Positions 34,520 through 37,451 of a stretch of DNA of 37,451 nt are shown here, one piece after another. Numbering within the stretch: the first letter of the stretch is position 1; every line of letters starts with the position of its first letter. The notes under the pieces are model-generated. The model worked only from the letters and a program-made list of their open reading frames with translations. It did no database searches and had not been told where the DNA came from. The position numbers were made by a program, and so were the translations under genes. This stretch comes from Streptomyces hayashii (GTDB taxonomy: Bacteria; Actinomycetota; Actinomycetes; Streptomycetales; Streptomycetaceae), in the NCBI RefSeq assembly GCF_024539815.1, contig NZ_JAHHIU010000019.1:1-37451 (forward strand). Direction: 5' to 3'.

Positions 34520-35160
34520 CGCCCGCTATGACTGCTTTTGCGCGGTTCTTGCCGCTTGGCCTTCGCGCGGGCGAGCCGGTAGGACTCCGCGCCGGTCTCG
34601 ATGATGGTGCAGTTGAAGGTCAGCCGGTCGACGATGGTCGCGCAGAGCCTGGGGTCGGTAAACGTCTTGGTCCAGCCTCCGAACGATTCGTTCGAGGCGA
34701 TGGCCACCCTGTTCTTCTCCCCCTCTCGGTCAAAACCTGGAACAGCATCTCCGCTCAGCGGCGGTCGAGTTCGAGGTAGCCCAGTTCGTCGATGCACAGC
34801 AGGTCGACGCGCCCGTAGCGGGCGATGGTCTTGGTCAATTGTTTCTCGTCGGCGGCTTCGGCGAGTTCGTTGACGAGCTTGGCGGCGAGCGCGTAGCGGA
34901 TCCGGAAGCCGGCCATCGCGACGGCGGTACCGAGGCCCATCAGGAGATGGGACTTGCCGGTGCCGGAGTCGCCGATCAAGCAGAGCGGCTCGCCCTTCTT
35001 GACCCATTCGCAGGTGGCGAGGGTTGATCAGGGCCGGGGTGACGTTCTGGTTGGCCGTGTAGTCGAAATCCGAGAGCCACTTCGAGCGTGGGAAGCCGGC
35101 CGCGCGGATCCGACGCTCGAAGCGGCGGCGGTCGCGGTCCTCGCACGCAGCCATCTCGCT
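34520..35160 (-). pseudogene. IS21-type helper ATPase (IstB) remnant
   Basis: The N-terminal fragment A-C-E-D-R-D-R-R-R-F-E-R-R-I-R-A-A-G-F-P-R-S-K-W-L, the ATPase part (I-G-D-S-G-T-G-K-S-H-L-L Walker A, L-L-C-I-D-E-L-G-Y-L-E-L-D-R-R Walker B) and the C-terminal E-S-F-G-G-W-T-K-T-F-T-D-P-R-L-C lie in different frames. There is a TGA at 34755 right after L-D-R-R, a frame change near 34720 and another near 35030. The first ~50 residues are missing. No istA or terminal repeats seen. Dead IS21-family debris. Confidence 0.85.
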
Positions 35161-35326
35161 GTCCTCACTCACGGAGAGTGGTTCCACCGCGGCCTGTGCG
35201 CCCTGTCCCATTCGCATCCCTGTGCATGCGCGGTACATGCTTTACGCCCTGGTCACCAAGGCATTTGCCCACACCGGGCAGGGCAGCACTACGGGTGAGC
35301 GTCTTGGATGTGCCAGGATCAGCGAC

Positions 35327-35704
35327 ATGACCGAGGGAGAGATGGCGGACACCGAGCAGTCCGTGCGGCCAGGACAGCTGTCGGTCGTCTCCACCGCCAC
35401 CGACAGCATCCGCGTGATCACCGTGGCCGGCGAAATCGACCTCGACACGATCGAACCACTCCGCCAAGCCCTGGCCGTCCCCAACCTCCCCCGGCCGCGC
35501 ATCGTCATCGACATGCATCAGGTCACCTTCATGGACTCCACCGGCATCAACACCCTCATCACCGCCCACCGCACCCTCACGGAGGCCGGCGGGTGGATAC
35601 GCCTGGCCGCACCGACCAAGGCCGTGATGCACACGCTGCAACTCGTCGGCCTCGAAACCCTCATCGACTGCCGCGAAACCCTCCGCGAAGCACTCGGCAA
35701 CTGA
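35327..35704 (+). CDS. STAS-domain protein (anti-sigma factor antagonist-like)
   Basis: 125 residues. STAS fold with V-A-G-E-I-D-L-D-T-I-E-P-L, I-D-M-H-Q-V-T-F-M-D-S-T-G-I-N-T-L; Ser71 in D-S-T is the residue phosphorylated in SpoIIAA-like antagonists by an anti-sigma kinase. Dephosphorylated antagonists free a sigma factor. No kinase or sigma gene is adjacent, which is common in Streptomyces, where many such orphans exist. The start at 35327 has AGGA 8 nt upstream; the ATG at 35342 is an alternative. Confidence 0.9.
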   Translation: MTEGEMADTEQSVRPGQLSVVSTATDSIRVITVAGEIDLDTIEPLRQALAVPNLPRPRIVIDMHQVTFMDSTGINTLITAHRTLTEAGGWIRLAAPTKAVMHTLQLVGLETLIDCRETLREALGN

Positions 35705-35923
35705 CCTCCCCCGCGCACCGGCCTGCACCGAGCCGGGCGTAGTCGGAGCACACCCACATGGTCGGGGGCGATCGGCCTGGTAAGTACTCCGGCCCGGCAG
35801 CAGTGCTTTCTGTCTCAGGCGGCGGGGACGGGACCATCGGCACCCACGAGTGCTGGCTCGCGAGCCCCCTGGGAGGTTGCCATGACAGGCCTTCCTGATC
35901 GCCGCCGCCAAGCCCGGAAGCCG

Positions 35924-36121
35924 TTACTCGTTGATCCTGTCTTGGCGTGAGTTCCAAGGTCCCCGGATCATAAGAACCGTTAGGGTGCCCCCGCAGAGTA
36001 CGGCAACGACCCCCAGGATGAGCGGAATTATCGGCCTGTGCCCACCACTGCCGGACAAACTCAGAAAGATTGCAGCAACACCAACAATGAACATCACCGC
36101 GGTTGCAATCTTTAGCCTCAC
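35924..36121 (-). CDS. Small two-helix membrane protein, possible orphan Rhs immunity protein
   Basis: 65 residues from a GTG at 36121. Helix 1 about residues 5-22, a short G-S-G-G-H-R-P turn, helix 2 about 31-52, then a polar tail (W-N-S-R-Q-D-R-I-N-E). AGAGGA lies 9 nt before the start. The DNA is less GC-rich than its surroundings. It lies directly after an Rhs remnant on the same strand, and in the same frame, the usual place of an immunity gene; small two-helix membrane immunity proteins exist. The frame stays open upstream into the Rhs debris. Function is inferred from position only. Confidence 0.55.
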   Translation of the reverse strand: MRLKIATAVMFIVGVAAIFLSLSGSGGHRPIIPLILGVVAVLCGGTLTVLMIRGPWNSRQDRINE

Positions 36122-36194
36122 ATCGATCAATCCTCTTCCTGGTGACGCGCTTTGGAAGCCGCGGTGAGCGCACACCTGTCGAGCTCTTCGGGAG

Positions 36195-36560
36195 GTCTTC
36201 CGGAAGGTGACGGTGCGCTTGCCGGTGGTGTCGACCAAACCGATTGAATGTGTTCTGGGCGTCGGTCAGGTAGTACTGGCTGTTCCCCCCGGTCCTCATG
36301 GAGACCAGCGTGCCCGAGGGCTCGCGGACGAAACCGGTGGCTGCCCCTGTCACGCTCTGGCCGGTGACGCCGACGACGGCGTTGGTGAAGGTAGCCGCGT
36401 CGCGGGTCAGGCGCTGGGTGTTGTCGGTGCCGGCGTAAGTCTGGTTGTGGTGGCACCGGACTGGGTGTAGGCGGCGAGCTGGGTGAACGGTGTCCAGGAC
36501 TCGACCGTGCGGGTGCCGGTGGGACTCGCGGCGGGTGTCCAGATGATGTGCCGGAGCCCT
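36195..36560 (-). pseudogene. Rhs/YD-repeat protein fragment, frameshifted
   Basis: The minus strand reads T-Y-A-G-T-D-N-T-Q-R-L-T-R-D, F-V-R-E-P-S-G-T-L-V-S-M-R-T-G-G, Y-Y-L-T-D-A-Q-N-T, then after a frame change V-D-T-T-G-K-R-T-V-T-F. These are the last YD repeats before the conserved Rhs core end of actinobacterial Rhs proteins. The main core, the toxin domain and the upstream shell are missing. Rhs proteins deliver variable C-terminal toxins and need an adjacent immunity gene. Confidence 0.7.
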
Positions 36561-36697
36561 TCCTGGGCAGGCGGGACGGTGGGTCGCCGCGGAAAGGGCT
36601 GGCCCCGGAGCCGAAAGGAGCGCTTCGTGTTCGAGGAGGCGTGACAGCAAGACATCAGTCGCCTCTGTCGGAGCGCGCCGAGCCGCTGTTGGCTGCG

Positions 36698-37451
36698 CTA
36701 TGCGCATGGTGCTTCCTGAGCGGCCCGGGAGCCGGTGACGGTCAGTCCGTAAGTCCGCAGAGCGGTTCCGGTGAGGACCTCGCGACGTTCGGCGGGATGG
36801 AGAGCAGCCGTCAACTGCGATGCGGCGTCGATGACTTCGGCGTAGGTGGCAGCCAGCCGGCACACGGGCCAGTCGGAGCCGAACATCAGCCGCCGCGGTC
36901 CGAAAGCGTGCAGCACCGTGTTGGCGTACTGCTGGATGTCCTCAACGCTCCACTGGTCCCAGTCGGCCTCGGTCACCATGCCGGAGAGCTTGCAGACGGT
37001 GTTGGGCAGCGAAGCCAGCAGGCGCACCGCGTCCGCCCATGGCAGCAGCTCGCCCGAGGCGATGAGGGGCTTGCCCAGGTGATCGAGTACGAAGGTGAGA
37101 CCGGGAAGCAGTTGGGCGGCCTCCTGGGCGGCCGCGAGCTGGTGGGGCCTGACGACGAGGTCGTAAACGAGCCCTGCCTCGGCCACTGCGGCGAGCCCAC
37201 GCAGCACGTCCGGCCGCATCAGCCGGCGCGGATCGGATTCGCCCTGCGCCTGGTGGCGGATGCCGACCAGGTACTCGCCACCCGCCCCCTCCCGCAGTGC
37301 CGCGAGCGCACGGGCGACATCCGGGGAGGTCAGGTCGGTCCAGACCACGACACCGGCCACCAGGTCGCTGTCCCGGCCAACGCCAGGATCTCGGGCGTTT
37401 CCTCCAGTACATCGACCGTTTGGACCAGCACCGTCGCGGTGACGTCGGCGG
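36698..37451 (-). pseudogene. Amidohydrolase (TIM-barrel lactonase type), frameshifted, 5' end off window
   Basis: Residues from the window edge read A-T-V-L-V-Q-T-V-D-V-L-E-E-T-P-E-I-L-A-L-A. One base is lost near 37375, after which S-D-L-V-A-G-V-V-V-W-T-D-L-T-S-P-D-V follows in a new frame and continues uninterrupted to the stop at 36698. The rest has G-I-R-H-Q, F-V-L-D-H-L-G-K-P, K-L-S-G-M-V-T-E-A and F-G-S-D-W-P-V-C, the metal-dependent amidohydrolase-2 family, which includes lactonases of sugar and aromatic breakdown (L-fuconolactonase-like). With the shift repaired it would be a normal enzyme; a sequencing error is possible. Confidence 0.75.

Noticed and set aside
1..37451. tRNA, rRNA or CRISPR array
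   Set aside because: No tRNA-like T-loop/acceptor pairs, no rRNA segments and no regularly spaced repeats were found by eye.

Overview
The window is high-GC actinobacterial DNA and fits a Streptomyces chromosome. The signs are GTG starts, tightly overlapping genes, U-less GC-rich terminator hairpins, MmyB-type, TetR, MarR and PucR regulators, a Ku-type gene, a probable Spo0M remnant and IS5/IS982-type insertion sequences using CTAG targets. Intact conserved blocks alternate with a badly decayed accessory region, a mix typical of chromosome arms.

Layout. 1-502: 3' part of a secreted DUF4232 protein. 690-4672: an Old Yellow Enzyme and an aldehyde dehydrogenase on the minus strand, divergent from an XRE/MmyB-like regulator. 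4.9-7.2 kb: two hypothetical genes, a terminator hairpin and a secreted ricin-like lectin. 7.2-17.4 kb: a mobile-element hub. It holds a broken IS5-type transposase, small hypothetical genes, phage-like fragments, a P-loop kinase-like gene, three adjoining IS elements (IS5-type, internally deleted IS982-type, IS5-type), a truncated IS5 joined to a probable spo0M remnant, an intact hydrolase/TetR pair, and broken SRPBCC, resolvase and FUSC genes.

17.96-30.65 kb: the best preserved part. On the minus strand, eight genes spanning 28361-19270 form one evident operon: dnaK, grpE, a CbpA-type dnaJ, a CbpM-like modulator, clpB, a zinc-ribbon thioredoxin, a UBP-type zinc-finger protein and a cNMP-binding/thioredoxin-like/TrxR-like fusion. 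Spacing is mostly -10 to +8 nt. A hairpin follows, then a membrane protein gene. A GAF-PucR regulator is divergent from dnaK. The set looks like an accessory disaggregase machine (DnaK system plus ClpB) co-expressed with thiol redox proteins; no complete HAIR or CIRCE operator is visible upstream.

30.7-37.45 kb: decayed again. It holds a frameshifted ku gene, a frameshifted hypothetical gene, a 42-bp perfect palindrome at the edge of a methyltransferase remnant, an intact marR/VOC pair with two perfect operators, an istB remnant, a STAS-domain gene, a small membrane protein directly after an Rhs remnant (possible orphan immunity gene), and a frameshifted amidohydrolase running off the window.

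No tRNA, rRNA or CRISPR array was seen. At least a dozen genes carry single-base frame lesions, while the 12.7-kb central block carries none. That favours real decay over poor sequence, but reads should confirm it.
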